Position numbers and translations under genes: made by a program. A stretch of DNA of 64,000 bases from Rahnella laticis (GTDB lineage: Bacteria > Pseudomonadota > Gammaproteobacteria > Enterobacterales > Enterobacteriaceae), in the NCBI RefSeq assembly GCF_015644585.1, contig NZ_JADOBI010000006.1, positions 124,001 through 188,000 on the forward strand. Reading direction: 5' to 3'. The notes beneath the pieces were generated by a model. The model did no database searches, had not been told where the DNA came from, and saw only the letters and a list, made by a program, of their open reading frames with translations. Numbering within the stretch: the stretch's first letter is position 1; each line of letters begins with the position of its first letter. Of this stretch, positions 19,022 through 29,131 are shown in pieces.

Positions 19022-20283
19022 CGGTAAGGATAGCCGTGTATGCTGACTGGGAGCCACTTCCTGCGCCTTTGCGCCTCGGTTTTCTGAATGTGCATCAGGC
19101 TGCAGGGCGTGAAGTGTTTGCCTGGGAATTCGACCATCAGGTGCTGGTACATCCTGACTTCGCTAATCTCCAGCTCGATCCCCGCATTGGCCTGTTCACT
19201 GGCCCGCAATATCCCGCACAAGGCCAGCAAATTTTTGGCGCCTTCGCCGATACCAGCCCTGACCGCTGGGGTCGGCTGTTAATGAAAAGGCGGCTGGAAC
19301 GTGAAAAACGTGCAGGATTGATTGCCACACAGCGACTGCATGAATCCGACTATCTGCTTGGCGTTCATGATAATTACCGCATCGGGGCGCTGCGCTTCAG
19401 GCTTAATGATGAAGGCCATTTTCTGGATGACCGGCACGATGTCGCCGCTCCGCCTTTCATACAAATTCGCGAGCTTGAGGCCGCCAGCCTCGCGCTGGAA
19501 AAAGATAGTGAAAATCTGGCCACGGATGCAGATGAATGGCTTCGGTTGCTGATTGCACCGGGCGGCTCTCTCGGTGGCGCACGCCCCAAAGCCAGCGTCT
19601 GTGCGCCAGATGGTCATCTCTGGATCGCGAAATTCCCCAGCATCAATGATGAATACAACGTTGGCGCGTGGGAACTGGTCGTCAATACGCTGGCAAAAGC
19701 CTGTGGCCTGAACGTGCCCGAAAGCCTTGCCCGCCGTTATGCCAATCCCCATCACTGTTTTTTAGTGAAACGTTTTGACCGAACATTGCAGGGCCGGCGC
19801 AGACACTTCGCTTCGGCGATGACTCTGACCGGGCACCAGGATGGCGATGACGCGTCCACCGGTGTCAGTTATCTTGAACTGGCTGCTGTGCTCATTAATC
19901 AGGGCGCCCAGCCGAACAGGGATTTACGCGAACTGTGGTCGCGAATCGTTTTTAACTTGCTGGTTTCCAATACTGACGATCACCTGCGCAATCATGGTTT
20001 TCTGCTGGAACCGGGAAAAGGTTGGCGGCTTTCACCGGCGTATGACATGAATCCGGTGGCGCAAAGTGCAGGATTAAAACTGAACATCAGCGAAGCCGAT
20101 AACGCTATGGATCTGGATTTAGCGCTTTCTGTCGCGCCCGTATTTCGGGTTTCAAACAGTGATGCACAGGAAATTATTCGTCACTGCCAGCAAATTGTCA
20201 GACAGTGGCCGACCCTTGCCAGCAAAATTGGGGTGTCTTCCCGTGAGCAAAATGCGATGTCGTCAGCATTTAGGTTAGCATGA
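19018..20283 (+). CDS. HipA-like serine/threonine kinase toxin
   Basis: 421 residues. The N-terminal HipA-N1-like domain is ~1-110. The kinase core has a glycine loop SLGGARPKA (184-192), an ATP lysine Lys205 (LWIAKFPS), the catalytic loop SNTDDHLRNH (317-326, Asp320 and Asn325) and the metal-binding AYDMNP (Asp343). All residues needed for phosphotransfer appear present, so the toxin may be active. E. coli HipA phosphorylates glutamyl-tRNA synthetase and causes persistence; the target here is unknown. It forms an operon with the antitoxin through an ATGA overlap. Confidence 0.9.
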   Translation: MTVRIAVYADWEPLPAPLRLGFLNVHQAAGREVFAWEFDHQVLVHPDFANLQLDPRIGLFTGPQYPAQGQQIFGAFADTSPDRWGRLLMKRRLEREKRAGLIATQRLHESDYLLGVHDNYRIGALRFRLNDEGHFLDDRHDVAAPPFIQIRELEAASLALEKDSENLATDADEWLRLLIAPGGSLGGARPKASVCAPDGHLWIAKFPSINDEYNVGAWELVVNTLAKACGLNVPESLARRYANPHHCFLVKRFDRTLQGRRRHFASAMTLTGHQDGDDASTGVSYLELAAVLINQGAQPNRDLRELWSRIVFNLLVSNTDDHLRNHGFLLEPGKGWRLSPAYDMNPVAQSAGLKLNISEADNAMDLDLALSVAPVFRVSNSDAQEIIRHCQQIVRQWPTLASKIGVSSREQNAMSSAFRLA

Positions 20284-20385
20284 GCCTGTTAACCATGATG
20301 ATGGTGACAGATAATCAGATGACGAAAACATCGCTATGTGAAATGAAATCTACAAATCAAACAATTAGGGAAATCACTTAACGCT

Positions 20386-21216
20386 ATGGTGCGCATTCTT
20401 AACCTGAACAACCCTCGCCTCGCTCAGGCTTTTGTCGATTACATGGCGACGCAGGGTTTCACGCTGACGATTAAACACGAAAGTCAGGAAGTCCAGCTCT
20501 GGCTGGAAGACGAATCACGTCTGGAAGAGGCAGAGAAGCAGGTTGCGCTGTTTGTTCGTGACCCGCTGCACCCTCGTTATCAGGCCGCCAGCTGGCAAAC
20601 CGGCAAGGCGCAGCCGGGTTTGCGGATGTCGCATACCCCCTTTATGAAAACGCTGCGCAGCCGTGCAGGCCCGCTGACGATTGGCATGATCGTGCTGTGT
20701 ATCGCCGTCTATATTCTTCAGCAAATGGTCGGTTTCGAGCAGGTCATGAACTGGCTGGCGTGGCCGGACAGCTCGCGGTATTTGCAGGTCTGGCGCTGGT
20801 TTACGCCTGCACTGATGAATTTTTCCTTATTTTCATTGCTCATCAATCTGGTCTGGTGGTGGTATATGGCCAGCCAGATTGAACAGCATCTTGGCAGCGG
20901 AAAATTATTCACCGTCACGCTGATTGCGGCGCTGATCAGCGGCTGGGGCCAGTCGATGGTCAACGGTTCCTGGTTCGGCGGTTTGTCCGGCGTGGTCTAC
21001 GCTCTGATGGGTTATGTCTGGCTGACCGGCGTGTTGAAACCTGAAAGCCGGTTGTACGTTCCCGGCGGATTACTGGCTATTTCGCTGATCTTCATGTTCA
21101 TCGGCTATGCCACAGGCGGTGCAGCGGTGGCTAATGCCGCCCACACATTTGGCCTGGGTCTGGGTCTGGTGATGGCATTTGTTGATACGCGCTTACCGCG
21201 CAAAAAACGCAAGTAG
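20386..21216 (+). CDS. glpG: Rhomboid intramembrane protease GlpG, with altered loop residues
   Basis: 276 residues. A cytoplasmic N-terminal domain (~1-90) precedes six membrane helices. The catalytic serine is Ser201 in GGLSGVVYALMGY and the histidine is His253 in ANAAHTFGL. In the second helix E. coli has FTHALMHFSLMHILFN with His141, His145, His150 and Asn154. Here the stretch reads FTPALMNFSLFSLLIN, so the three histidines are Pro, Asn and Ser while Asn154 is kept. His150 helps form the oxyanion hole in E. coli GlpG, so activity or specificity may differ. It is followed after nine bases by glpR. Confidence 0.95.
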   Translation: MVRILNLNNPRLAQAFVDYMATQGFTLTIKHESQEVQLWLEDESRLEEAEKQVALFVRDPLHPRYQAASWQTGKAQPGLRMSHTPFMKTLRSRAGPLTIGMIVLCIAVYILQQMVGFEQVMNWLAWPDSSRYLQVWRWFTPALMNFSLFSLLINLVWWWYMASQIEQHLGSGKLFTVTLIAALISGWGQSMVNGSWFGGLSGVVYALMGYVWLTGVLKPESRLYVPGGLLAISLIFMFIGYATGGAAVANAAHTFGLGLGLVMAFVDTRLPRKKRK

Positions 21217-21225
21217 GGGATTTGG

Positions 21226-21984
21226 GTGAAACAAACACAACGCCATGACGCGATTATCGAGTTAGTTCGCCAGCAAGGTTATGTCAGCACTGAAGAACTG
21301 GTCGATCATTTCGCGGTCAGCCCGCAAACCATCCGCCGCGATCTCAATGATCTGGCCGAGCAGAATAAAATCCATCGCCATCACGGCGGTGCGGCGCTGC
21401 CATCAAGTTCCGTGAACGCGGCCTACAACGACCGTAAAGTGATGTGGTCAGAAGCAAAAGCGCGTATTGCTCAACGCGTTGCGGGCCAGATACCGGACGG
21501 TTCGACGCTGTTTATCGATATCGGCACCACGCCGGAAGCGGTGGCGTACGCACTGCTCAATCATAAGGACCTGCGGATTGTAACCAATAACCTGAACGTG
21601 GCGACGCTGTTCAGCGCCAAAGACGATTGCCGCCTGTTCCTCGCCGGTGGCGAAGTCCGCGCCCGCGACGGCGGGGTGATGGGTGAAGCGACGCTCGATT
21701 TTATCTCTCAGTTCCGCCTCGATTACGGCATTCTCGGTATCAGCGGTATTGATATGGATGGCTCGCTGCTCGAATTCGACTATCACGAAGCGCGAACCAA
21801 GCGCGCGATTATCGAAAACTCCCGCTGCGTAATGCTGGTGACTGACCATTCCAAGTTTGGCCGTAACGCAATGGTTAACCTCGGTAAAATGGATTTGATT
21901 CACTATCTTTTTACCGACAAACAGCCACCCGAGAGCGTGAAGCAAATCATCGATAAGTACGACGTACACCTCGAGCTTTGCTGA
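21226..21984 (+). CDS. glpR: Glycerol-3-phosphate regulon repressor GlpR
   Basis: 252 residues, DeoR family. The N-terminal helix-turn-helix (YVSTEELVDHFAVSPQTIRRD) is followed by an effector domain that binds glycerol-3-phosphate. The start is GTG at 21226, preceded by AGGGGA, with the homologous N-terminus MKQTQRHDAIIELV. It represses glpD and other glp genes; candidate operators lie just downstream, before glpD. Confidence 0.96.
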   Translation: MKQTQRHDAIIELVRQQGYVSTEELVDHFAVSPQTIRRDLNDLAEQNKIHRHHGGAALPSSSVNAAYNDRKVMWSEAKARIAQRVAGQIPDGSTLFIDIGTTPEAVAYALLNHKDLRIVTNNLNVATLFSAKDDCRLFLAGGEVRARDGGVMGEATLDFISQFRLDYGILGISGIDMDGSLLEFDYHEARTKRAIIENSRCVMLVTDHSKFGRNAMVNLGKMDLIHYLFTDKQPPESVKQIIDKYDVHLELC

Positions 21985-22050
21985 TTTCCGGCTCTTTCAG
22001 GGAGCGTCTCCCGGGCGCTCCTGCTTTATCTCCCTTCCCTGCTTCTGCTT

Positions 22051-22067
22051 AAAACGAACAATTTCGA
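22051..22067. promoter_or_regulatory. Possible GlpR half-sites upstream of glpD
   Basis: AAAACGAACAATTTCGAAAA contains the GlpR-like half AACGAACA and a TTCGAA core. It is weaker than the site at 22211 and may be an auxiliary operator. Pattern only. Confidence 0.3.
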
Positions 22068-22178
22068 AAAATTCCACGCGTTGTTGCGTTCGGTTTTGTC
22101 CCCGCCGCACCGTTTTGCTCGTTACTGACACAAAAATGTTACCTCCATCACGCATAATTGTTTTTATTTGGTTAACTC

Positions 22179-22208
22179 TTGGCTTGTTTATCGAATCTCG
22201 ATTACAAT
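22179..22208 (+). promoter_or_regulatory. Candidate glpD promoter
   Basis: TTGGCT (22179-22184), 18-base spacer, TACAAT (22203-22208). The GlpR-like operator starts three bases downstream, consistent with repression at the transcription start. Confidence 0.5.
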
Positions 22209-22210
22209 CG

Positions 22211-22226
22211 TGAGCGAAAACGAACA
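22211..22226. promoter_or_regulatory. GlpR operator before glpD
   Basis: TGAGCGAAAACGAACA matches the GlpR consensus TGTTCGATAACGAACA at 13 of 16 positions. A second right half (TTGCGAACA) follows near 22239-22247. Location between promoter and glpD start supports the call. Confidence 0.6.
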
Positions 22227-22262
22227 TAAAAGAGCTATTGCGAACATCTGGAGGAAGATGAC

Positions 22263-23774
22263 GTGGAAACCAAAGACTTGATCGTAATTGGTGGCGGTAT
22301 TAATGGTACCGGCATCGCAGTAGATGCAGCTGGCCGCGGGCTGTCTGTTCTGCTGCTTGAAGCGCAAGACTTGGCCTGCGCGACCTCTTCGGCCAGTTCT
22401 AAACTGATCCACGGTGGCCTGCGTTACCTGGAACACTACGAATTCCGTCTGGTCAGCGAAGCGCTGGCCGAACGTGAAGTGCTGTTAAAAATGGCACCGC
22501 ATATTGCCTTCCCGATGCGTTTCCGTTTGCCGCATCAGCCGCATTTGCGTCCGGCCTGGATGATCCGCGCCGGTCTGTTCCTGTACGACCACCTGGGTAA
22601 ACGTACCAGTCTGCCCGCCAGTAAAGGCCTGAAATTTGGCAGCGATTCGGTACTGAAACCAGAACTGACCAAAGGTTTTGAATACTCAGACTGCTGGGTT
22701 GACGATGCGCGTTTAGTCGTCGTCAACGCGCAGGAAGTGGAAGAACGCGGCGGCGAAGTACGTACCCGCACCCGCGTGACCCGCGCATGGCGTGAAGACG
22801 GTTTGTGGATGGTGGAAGCCGAAGATATTGATACCGGCAAAACCTTCACCTGGCGCGCCAAAGGGCTGGTAAATGCGACCGGTCCGTGGGTCAAACATTT
22901 CTTCGACGACGGCCTGAAACTGAAATCGCCGTATGGCATCCGTCTGATCAAAGGCAGCCATATTGTGGTTCCGCGCGCGCACAATCAGCCGCAGGCCTAC
23001 ATTCTGCAAAACGAAGATCACCGTATTGTGTTTGTGATCCCGTGGATGGATGAGTTCTCGATTATCGGTACCACCGACGTGGAATATCACGGCGATCCGA
23101 AAGACGTGAAAATCGACGACAACGAAGTGAGCTATCTGCTGAAAGTGTATAACGACCACTTTAAAAAGCAGCTGACCACCGAAGATATCGTCTGGACATA
23201 CTCCGGTGTACGTCCGCTGTGCGACGATGAGTCAGATTCCCCGCAGGCGGTTACCCGTGATTACACGCTGGATGTTCACGATCAGGATGGCAAAGCGCCG
23301 CTGCTTTCCGTGTTTGGTGGCAAGCTGACCACCTACCGTAAACTGGCCGAGCACGCGCTGGAAAAACTGGTGAAGTATTATCCGAAAGCCGGCCCGGCCT
23401 GGACGAAAACCGCCGTGCTGCCTGGCGGGAAGCTGAATGGTGACCGCGATACCTACAGCGCGAATCTGCGCAGCCGCTTCAAATGGTTGCCGGAATCACT
23501 GGCCCGCCGTTATGCGCGCACCTACGGCAGCCAGACGGAACTGTTCCTGAATGACGCAACCGGCATCGAATCGCTGGGCGAAGATTTCGGTCACGGTTTA
23601 TATGAAGCCGAGTTGCGTTATCTGGTTGAAAAAGAGTGGGTTTCACAGCTTGATGATGCCATCTGGCGTCGTACTAAACTCGGTATGTGGCTGGATAAAG
23701 CGCAGCAACAGCGCGTCGCCGAATGGCTGGAAACGCACAAACAGCAGAAGAAACATTTATCGCTGGCGTCCTGA
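22263..23774 (+). CDS. glpD: Aerobic glycerol-3-phosphate dehydrogenase GlpD
   Basis: 503 residues. Membrane-associated FAD enzyme that oxidises glycerol-3-phosphate to dihydroxyacetone phosphate and passes electrons to quinone. The FAD-binding motif VIGGGINGTGIA is at residues 8-19, followed by ATSSASSKLIHGGLRYLEHYE, which is cut here to its family core SSKLIHGGLRYL. The start is GTG with a strong GGAGGAAG ribosome site, giving METKDLIVIGGG as in E. coli; the ATG five bases upstream is out of frame. Regulated by GlpR through the operator upstream. Confidence 0.97.
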   Translation: METKDLIVIGGGINGTGIAVDAAGRGLSVLLLEAQDLACATSSASSKLIHGGLRYLEHYEFRLVSEALAEREVLLKMAPHIAFPMRFRLPHQPHLRPAWMIRAGLFLYDHLGKRTSLPASKGLKFGSDSVLKPELTKGFEYSDCWVDDARLVVVNAQEVEERGGEVRTRTRVTRAWREDGLWMVEAEDIDTGKTFTWRAKGLVNATGPWVKHFFDDGLKLKSPYGIRLIKGSHIVVPRAHNQPQAYILQNEDHRIVFVIPWMDEFSIIGTTDVEYHGDPKDVKIDDNEVSYLLKVYNDHFKKQLTTEDIVWTYSGVRPLCDDESDSPQAVTRDYTLDVHDQDGKAPLLSVFGGKLTTYRKLAEHALEKLVKYYPKAGPAWTKTAVLPGGKLNGDRDTYSANLRSRFKWLPESLARRYARTYGSQTELFLNDATGIESLGEDFGHGLYEAELRYLVEKEWVSQLDDAIWRRTKLGMWLDKAQQQRVAEWLETHKQQKKHLSLAS

Positions 23775-23790
23775 TCAGTTGCTTCAATGC

Positions 23791-23814
23791 AAAAGGCACC
23801 CGAGGGTGCCTTTT
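23791..23814. terminator. Bidirectional terminator between glpD and glgP
   Basis: Stem AAAAGGCACCC/GGGTGCCTTTT with a very short loop, followed by GTTTATC on the plus strand. It sits between converging genes and can serve both. Confidence 0.8.
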
Positions 23815-23835
23815 GTTTATCTTCAAAACTTCCCC

Positions 23836-26283
23836 CTACAACTTCACCGGCTTAATGTTCCAGATCTCATCCGCGTATTCCTGAATCGTGCGGTCTGACG
23901 AGAAATAGCCCATGTTGGCGATGTTGTGCAGCGTACGCCGCGTCCACTCTTCCGGCAGTTTATACAGCTCATCGACTTTATCCTGCGTATCGACATAACT
24001 GCGGTAATCCGCCAGCACCTGATAGTGATCGCCCAGATTCACCAGCGTGTCGAACAGGTTCGTGTAGCGCTTTGGCTCGCCTGGGCTGAATACGCCGGTC
24101 GCGATTTGCGTCAGCACCTGATGCAGTTCGGCGTCCTGTTCAAAGTAGGTATGCGGGTTGTAGCCTTTTTGTCGCAGTTCTTCGACTTGTGGCGTGGTAT
24201 TGCCGAAGATGAAGATATTTTCCTCGCCAACGTGTTCGAGCATTTCGACGTTCGCGCCGTCCAGCGTGCCAATCGTCAGCGCGCCGTTTAATGCGAATTT
24301 CATGTTACTGGTTCCCGATGCTTCAGTACCCGCCAGCGAGATCTGCTCGGAAAGATCCGCCGCCGGAATGATCAGCTGCGCCAGACTGACGCTGTAGTTC
24401 GGAATAAACACCACCTTCAGTTTATTGCCAATACGCGGATCGTTGTTGATCACTGACGCCACGTCGTTGATCAACCGGATAATTTGTTTCGCTGCGTAAT
24501 ACGCCGACGCAGCTTTCCCGGCAAATATCACCGTGCGTGGCACCCAGTTGGCATCCGGTTCTTCGAGAATGCGGTTATAACGGGTGATGACGTGCAGCAC
24601 ATTCATCAGCTGGCGTTTGTATTCGTGGATACGTTTGATCTGCACGTCGAACAGACTTTTCGGATCGACGACAATATTCAGTTTCTGGGCGATAAACAGC
24701 GCCAGTTTTTTCTTGTTATCCAGCTTGGCCTTGCGGATTGCCTGAAGGAAACTCAGGTAATCCAGATTTTGCTTCAGCTCCGCCAGCTGGCTGAGATCAG
24801 AGCGCCAGGTCTGGCCGATCGCATCATCAATCACCGCAGACAGCGGTTTATTGGCCAGCGCCAGCCAGCGGCGCGGCGTAACCCCGTTGGTTTTATTGCA
24901 GAAACGGTCAGGATAAATGTGGGCGAAATCCGCAAATAACGACTGCACCATCAGGTCGGAATGCAGTGCAGATACGCCGTTCACTTTATGGCTGGCAATC
25001 ACTGCCAGCCACGCCATCCGGACTTTGCGGCCGTTGCCTTCATCAATAATAGAAACGCGGGACAGCAGGCCGTTATCGTTGGGGATCTGTTCCGCGACTT
25101 CTTTGAGGAAGTGATCGTTAATCTGGAAAATAATCTCAAGATGACGCGGCAGGATCTTGCCGATCATATCCACCGGCCAGGTTTCCAGCGCTTCGCTCAT
25201 CAGCGTGTGGTTGGTGTACGAGAACACCCGACACACGGTTTCCCACGCGTCTTTCCACTCGAATTTATGCTCGTCAATCAGTAACCGCATCAGCTCAGGA
25301 ATCGACAGCACCGGGTGCGTGTCGTTGAGGTGAATAGCAATTTTGTCAGCCAGATTATCGTAGGTATGGTGCGTGGTGTAATGGCGGTTGAGGATGTCCT
25401 GTACGGTCGCCGACACCAGAAAATATTCCTGACGCAGACGCAGCTCACGGCCTGAATAGGTGGAATCGTCCGGGTACAGCACGCGCGATACGTTCTCGGA
25501 ATGGTTTTTATCTTCCACCGCCGCGAAATAATCGCCCTGGTTAAATTTACCCAGATTGATTTCGTTACTGGCCTGCGCGCCCCACAGCCGGAGCGTGTTG
25601 GTGGCGTCGGTATCGTAGCCGGGAATGACCTGATCGTAGGCGCAGGCGATAACTTCTTCAGTTTCCAGCCAGCGGGTTTTCACGCCCTCATGCTGTACAC
25701 GGCCACCGAAACGCACTTTATAACGGGTGTTGTAGCGCTGGAATTCCCACGGGTTACCGTATTCCAGCCAGTAATCCGGTGACTCTTTTTGCTCACCGTT
25801 GACGATGTTTTGCGCGAACATTCCGTATTCGTACCGGATGCCGTAACCGCGCCCCGGCAATGCCAGCGTGGCCAGCGAATCGAGGAAACACGCCGCCAGA
25901 CGCCCCAGACCGCCGTTGCCCAAACCGGGGTCATTCTCTTCGCCGATCAGTTCTTCGAGGTCAAAACCCATTTCATCGAGCGCACTTTTGAGATCGTCAT
26001 AAATACCCATCGCCAGCAGCGCGTTAGAGAGAGTCCGTCCAATCAAAAACTCCATCGACAGATAATAAACCTGCCGTACGTCCTGTGAGGTTTGCGCCCG
26101 GTTGGAGCGCAGCCAGCGTTCCACCATACGATCGCGCACCGCAAACAAGGTGGCATTCAGCCAGTCATGTTGCGTCGCAATGGACGGATCTTTGCCGATG
26201 ATAAACATCAATTTATAGGCAATAGAGTGTTTCAGCGCTTCGACACTGACTGTCGGTGAGTTGTAATTAAACGGTGAAGTCAT
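23836..26283 (-). CDS. glgP: Glycogen phosphorylase GlgP
   Basis: 815 residues, GT35. It releases glucose-1-phosphate from the outer chains of glycogen in the cytoplasm. The PLP lysine is Lys662 in [11 protein letters not shown], followed by [29 protein letters not shown] near residue 75 is the family N-terminal block. It is the last gene of glgBXCAP, starting 38 bases after glgA. It is distinct from malP in the same window. Confidence 0.96.
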   Translation of the reverse strand: MTSPFNYNSPTVSVEALKHSIAYKLMFIIGKDPSIATQHDWLNATLFAVRDRMVERWLRSNRAQTSQDVRQVYYLSMEFLIGRTLSNALLAMGIYDDLKSALDEMGFDLEELIGEENDPGLGNGGLGRLAACFLDSLATLALPGRGYGIRYEYGMFAQNIVNGEQKESPDYWLEYGNPWEFQRYNTRYKVRFGGRVQHEGVKTRWLETEEVIACAYDQVIPGYDTDATNTLRLWGAQASNEINLGKFNQGDYFAAVEDKNHSENVSRVLYPDDSTYSGRELRLRQEYFLVSATVQDILNRHYTTHHTYDNLADKIAIHLNDTHPVLSIPELMRLLIDEHKFEWKDAWETVCRVFSYTNHTLMSEALETWPVDMIGKILPRHLEIIFQINDHFLKEVAEQIPNDNGLLSRVSIIDEGNGRKVRMAWLAVIASHKVNGVSALHSDLMVQSLFADFAHIYPDRFCNKTNGVTPRRWLALANKPLSAVIDDAIGQTWRSDLSQLAELKQNLDYLSFLQAIRKAKLDNKKKLALFIAQKLNIVVDPKSLFDVQIKRIHEYKRQLMNVLHVITRYNRILEEPDANWVPRTVIFAGKAASAYYAAKQIIRLINDVASVINNDPRIGNKLKVVFIPNYSVSLAQLIIPAADLSEQISLAGTEASGTSNMKFALNGALTIGTLDGANVEMLEHVGEENIFIFGNTTPQVEELRQKGYNPHTYFEQDAELHQVLTQIATGVFSPGEPKRYTNLFDTLVNLGDHYQVLADYRSYVDTQDKVDELYKLPEEWTRRTLHNIANMGYFSSDRTIQEYADEIWNIKPVKL

Positions 26284-26321
26284 AACGTTACATTCCCGAT
26301 CTGGTTAGCTATGTTCAGGGT

Positions 26322-27758
26322 TCAGGACAACAGACGGTTGTACAGCGTGAGATACTCCTGCGCTGCCACCTTCCAGCCGAAATCAATACCCATGGCGTGT
26401 TGTTGGACGTGTCGCCAGTGCTTAGGACGGCTCCACAAAACAAAGGCCCGGCGGATCGCATTTCCCAGCGATTTCCCCGTTGCTTCTTCAAAGACAAAAC
26501 CACTGGCTGTTCCGTCGGCCAGATTTTCCAGCGCACAATCCACGACCGTATCCGCCAGCCCGCCGGTCCGGCGCACCAGCGGCAACGTGCCGTATTTCAG
26601 TCCGTAAAGTTGGGTTAATCCGCACGGCTCAAACCGGCTCGGCACCATAATGACATCCGCGCCACCGATAATGCGGTGGGAAAACGCTTCGTGATAACCG
26701 AGCTGCACGCCGACCTGGCCCGGATTGTCCGCCGCGGCGGCCAGAAACGCCTGTTGCAATACGGCATCGCCTGCGCCCAGCAGCGCAAGCTGGCCGCCAC
26801 GTTCGAGTAAATCGGGCAAAGCTTCCAGCACCAGATCCAGCCCTTTCTGGCTGGTCAGACGGCTGACCACGGCAAAAACCAGCCGCGAATCGTCCACATC
26901 CAGCCCCATCGCGCGTTGCAGATAGGCTTTATTGATGGCTTTGGAACGTAAATCGTCGGCGTCATAACGGGCAGAAAGCAGCACGTCATCGCGCGGCTGC
27001 CAGATGGCGTCATCGACGCCGTTGAGGATACCGGTCAGACGCCCCTGTATTTCAAGTTCCTGCAACAGGGATTCCATGCCGTAACCAAATTCCGGACGCG
27101 TGATTTCTTTGGCGTACGTCGGGCTGACGGTCGTCACGTGATCAGAGTAATACAGCCCGGCTTTCAGGTAGGAAATCTGGCCGTAGAACTCCAGCCCGTG
27201 CATCTGGAAGAATTCACGCGGGAGGTAAAGCTCATCGATGTGATGCGCGCCAAACAGCCCCTGGAATGCCAGATTATGTACGGTGAAAACGGTGCGCACC
27301 GGCGCGTTGCGGGCGCGGATATACGCCGACGCCAGCCCGGCGTGCCAGTCGTGAGAATGCACAATATTCGGTTGCCAGTGCGGGTCAAAACCCAGCGCCA
27401 GTTCGCACGCCATCCAGCTCAGTAAGGCGAAACGCAGATGGTTATCCGGATAAGCGAAAGATGACTGATCGTGATACGGGCTGCCGGGGCGGTCGTACAA
27501 ACCGGGCACATCAATGATGTAAATGCCCACGCCGTCAAAGTAGCCCAGTGAAAGGGTGACATGCCCGGCGAAGGTCGCCAGCGTGCCGATGACCTTCGTC
27601 TCTCCCAGCCCTTTTTTGATATCGGGGAAAGCCGGAATGAGCACGCGGACGTCAGCGCCTTCCGCAATCTGAGCGGCGGGCAATGCCCCCGCAACATCCG
27701 CAAGGCCGCCCGTTTTTAACAGCGGAAACAGCTCGGAACAAACATGTAAAACCTGCAT
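26322..27758 (-). CDS. glgA: Glycogen synthase GlgA
   Basis: 478 residues, GT5. It extends alpha-1,4-glucan chains from ADP-glucose. The N-terminal [15 protein letters not shown] carries the ADP-glucose-binding Lys15. The C-terminal half has [19 protein letters not shown] with the catalytic glutamate, and [10 protein letters not shown]. It follows glgC after 72 bases. Confidence 0.97.
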   Translation of the reverse strand: MQVLHVCSELFPLLKTGGLADVAGALPAAQIAEGADVRVLIPAFPDIKKGLGETKVIGTLATFAGHVTLSLGYFDGVGIYIIDVPGLYDRPGSPYHDQSSFAYPDNHLRFALLSWMACELALGFDPHWQPNIVHSHDWHAGLASAYIRARNAPVRTVFTVHNLAFQGLFGAHHIDELYLPREFFQMHGLEFYGQISYLKAGLYYSDHVTTVSPTYAKEITRPEFGYGMESLLQELEIQGRLTGILNGVDDAIWQPRDDVLLSARYDADDLRSKAINKAYLQRAMGLDVDDSRLVFAVVSRLTSQKGLDLVLEALPDLLERGGQLALLGAGDAVLQQAFLAAAADNPGQVGVQLGYHEAFSHRIIGGADVIMVPSRFEPCGLTQLYGLKYGTLPLVRRTGGLADTVVDCALENLADGTASGFVFEEATGKSLGNAIRRAFVLWSRPKHWRHVQQHAMGIDFGWKVAAQEYLTLYNRLLS

Positions 27759-27830
27759 TCGCGCTCCTGATTATCCCGGTCATCCCGGCGTTCACCGGGA
27801 TGACGAAAAATACTGCTCTCTAACGTGTCT

Positions 27831-29108
27831 TTATAGTTTCGCCAGCATCGCGCGCGTCACCAGTACAACGCCCTCTTCCGAACGGTAAAAACGACGGCTG
27901 TCTTCATCGGCATTCTCACCAATCACCATGCCTTCCGGGATCTGGCAGGCGCGGTCAATCACACATTTGCGTAAACGGCAGGAACGTCCCACATTCACAT
28001 CCGGCAAAATAATCGTCGAATCAATATTGCAGAAAGAGTTGATGCGCACCCGCGGGAACAGCACGGAATGCACCACCACCGAACCTGAAACAATCACGCC
28101 ACCGGCCACCAGCGAGTTCATGGTCATACCGTGACTGCCCGACCGGTCTTGCACAAATTTGGCGGGCGGCAGCGGTTCCATGTGTGTGCGGATAGGCCAG
28201 TTGCGGTCGTACATATCCAGTTCCGGCGTCACCGATGCCAGATCCAGATTCGCGCGCCAGTAGGCGTCGAGCGTGCCCACATCCCGCCAGTACGGTGTCA
28301 GTTCGTCGTTTTGCGTCACGCAGGACAGGCCGAACGGATGCGCGCGCGCTACCCCCTGACGGGTCAGTTTCGGGATCAGATCTTTGCCGAAATCATGGCT
28401 GGACTCCTCGCTCGCCATGTCTTCTTCAAGCATGCGGAAAAGATAGTCTGCATTGAAAATGTAGATGCCCATGCTCGCCAGCGCCATGTCCGGATTGCCC
28501 GGCATCGGCGGCGGATCTTTCGGTTTCTCGACGAAACTGGTGATCTGGTAATCTTCCGTTACGCCCATCACGCCAAATTCACTGGCTTGCGAAATCGGCA
28601 CTTCAAGGCAGGCGACGGTGCATTCTCCGCCCTTCTGTACGTGGTCGATGAGCATCCGCGAGTAGTCCATTTTGTAGATATGATCCCCGGCCAGAATCAC
28701 CACAAACTCGGCGTCATAGCGGCGGATGATATCCAGATTCTGATACACCGCATCGGCGGTGCCTTTGTACCAGTGTTCAGTGCTGTGGCGTTGCTGCGCC
28801 GGGAGTAAATCCACAAACTCGTTCATTTCTTCGTTGAGGAAAGACCAGCCTCTCTGGATGTGCTGAACCAGCGTATGTGACTGATATTGTGTGATCACGC
28901 CGATGCGGCGGATCCCTGAATTCAGGCAATTCGACAGGGCAAAATCAATGATGCGGAATTTCCCGCCAAAGTGGACGGCGGGCTTTGCCCGGGTAGAGGT
29001 CAAATCTTTCAGTCTTGAACCCCGTCCCCCGGCCAGAATCAACGCCACGGATTTCAGCGGCAATTGTCGCGCCAGCATGACCGGGTCCCGATTATCTAAT
29101 GTCGCCAT
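27831..29108 (-). CDS. glgC: Glucose-1-phosphate adenylyltransferase GlgC
   Basis: 425 residues from the ATG at 29108, which has an AAGGAGT ribosome site; the frame is open to 29192 but would overlap glgX. GlgC makes ADP-glucose from ATP and glucose-1-phosphate, the controlled step of glycogen synthesis. The nucleotide motif [15 protein letters not shown] (about 25-39) and [20 protein letters not shown] are clear. A C-terminal left-handed helix domain carries the [11 protein letters not shown] repeat. Allosteric control by fructose-1,6-bisphosphate and AMP is known for the family. Confidence 0.97.
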   Translation of the reverse strand: MATLDNRDPVMLARQLPLKSVALILAGGRGSRLKDLTSTRAKPAVHFGGKFRIIDFALSNCLNSGIRRIGVITQYQSHTLVQHIQRGWSFLNEEMNEFVDLLPAQQRHSTEHWYKGTADAVYQNLDIIRRYDAEFVVILAGDHIYKMDYSRMLIDHVQKGGECTVACLEVPISQASEFGVMGVTEDYQITSFVEKPKDPPPMPGNPDMALASMGIYIFNADYLFRMLEEDMASEESSHDFGKDLIPKLTRQGVARAHPFGLSCVTQNDELTPYWRDVGTLDAYWRANLDLASVTPELDMYDRNWPIRTHMEPLPPAKFVQDRSGSHGMTMNSLVAGGVIVSGSVVVHSVLFPRVRINSFCNIDSTIILPDVNVGRSCRLRKCVIDRACQIPEGMVIGENADEDSRRFYRSEEGVVLVTRAMLAKL

Positions 29109-29131
29109 ATCTGACTCCTTCGTTTTTATAG

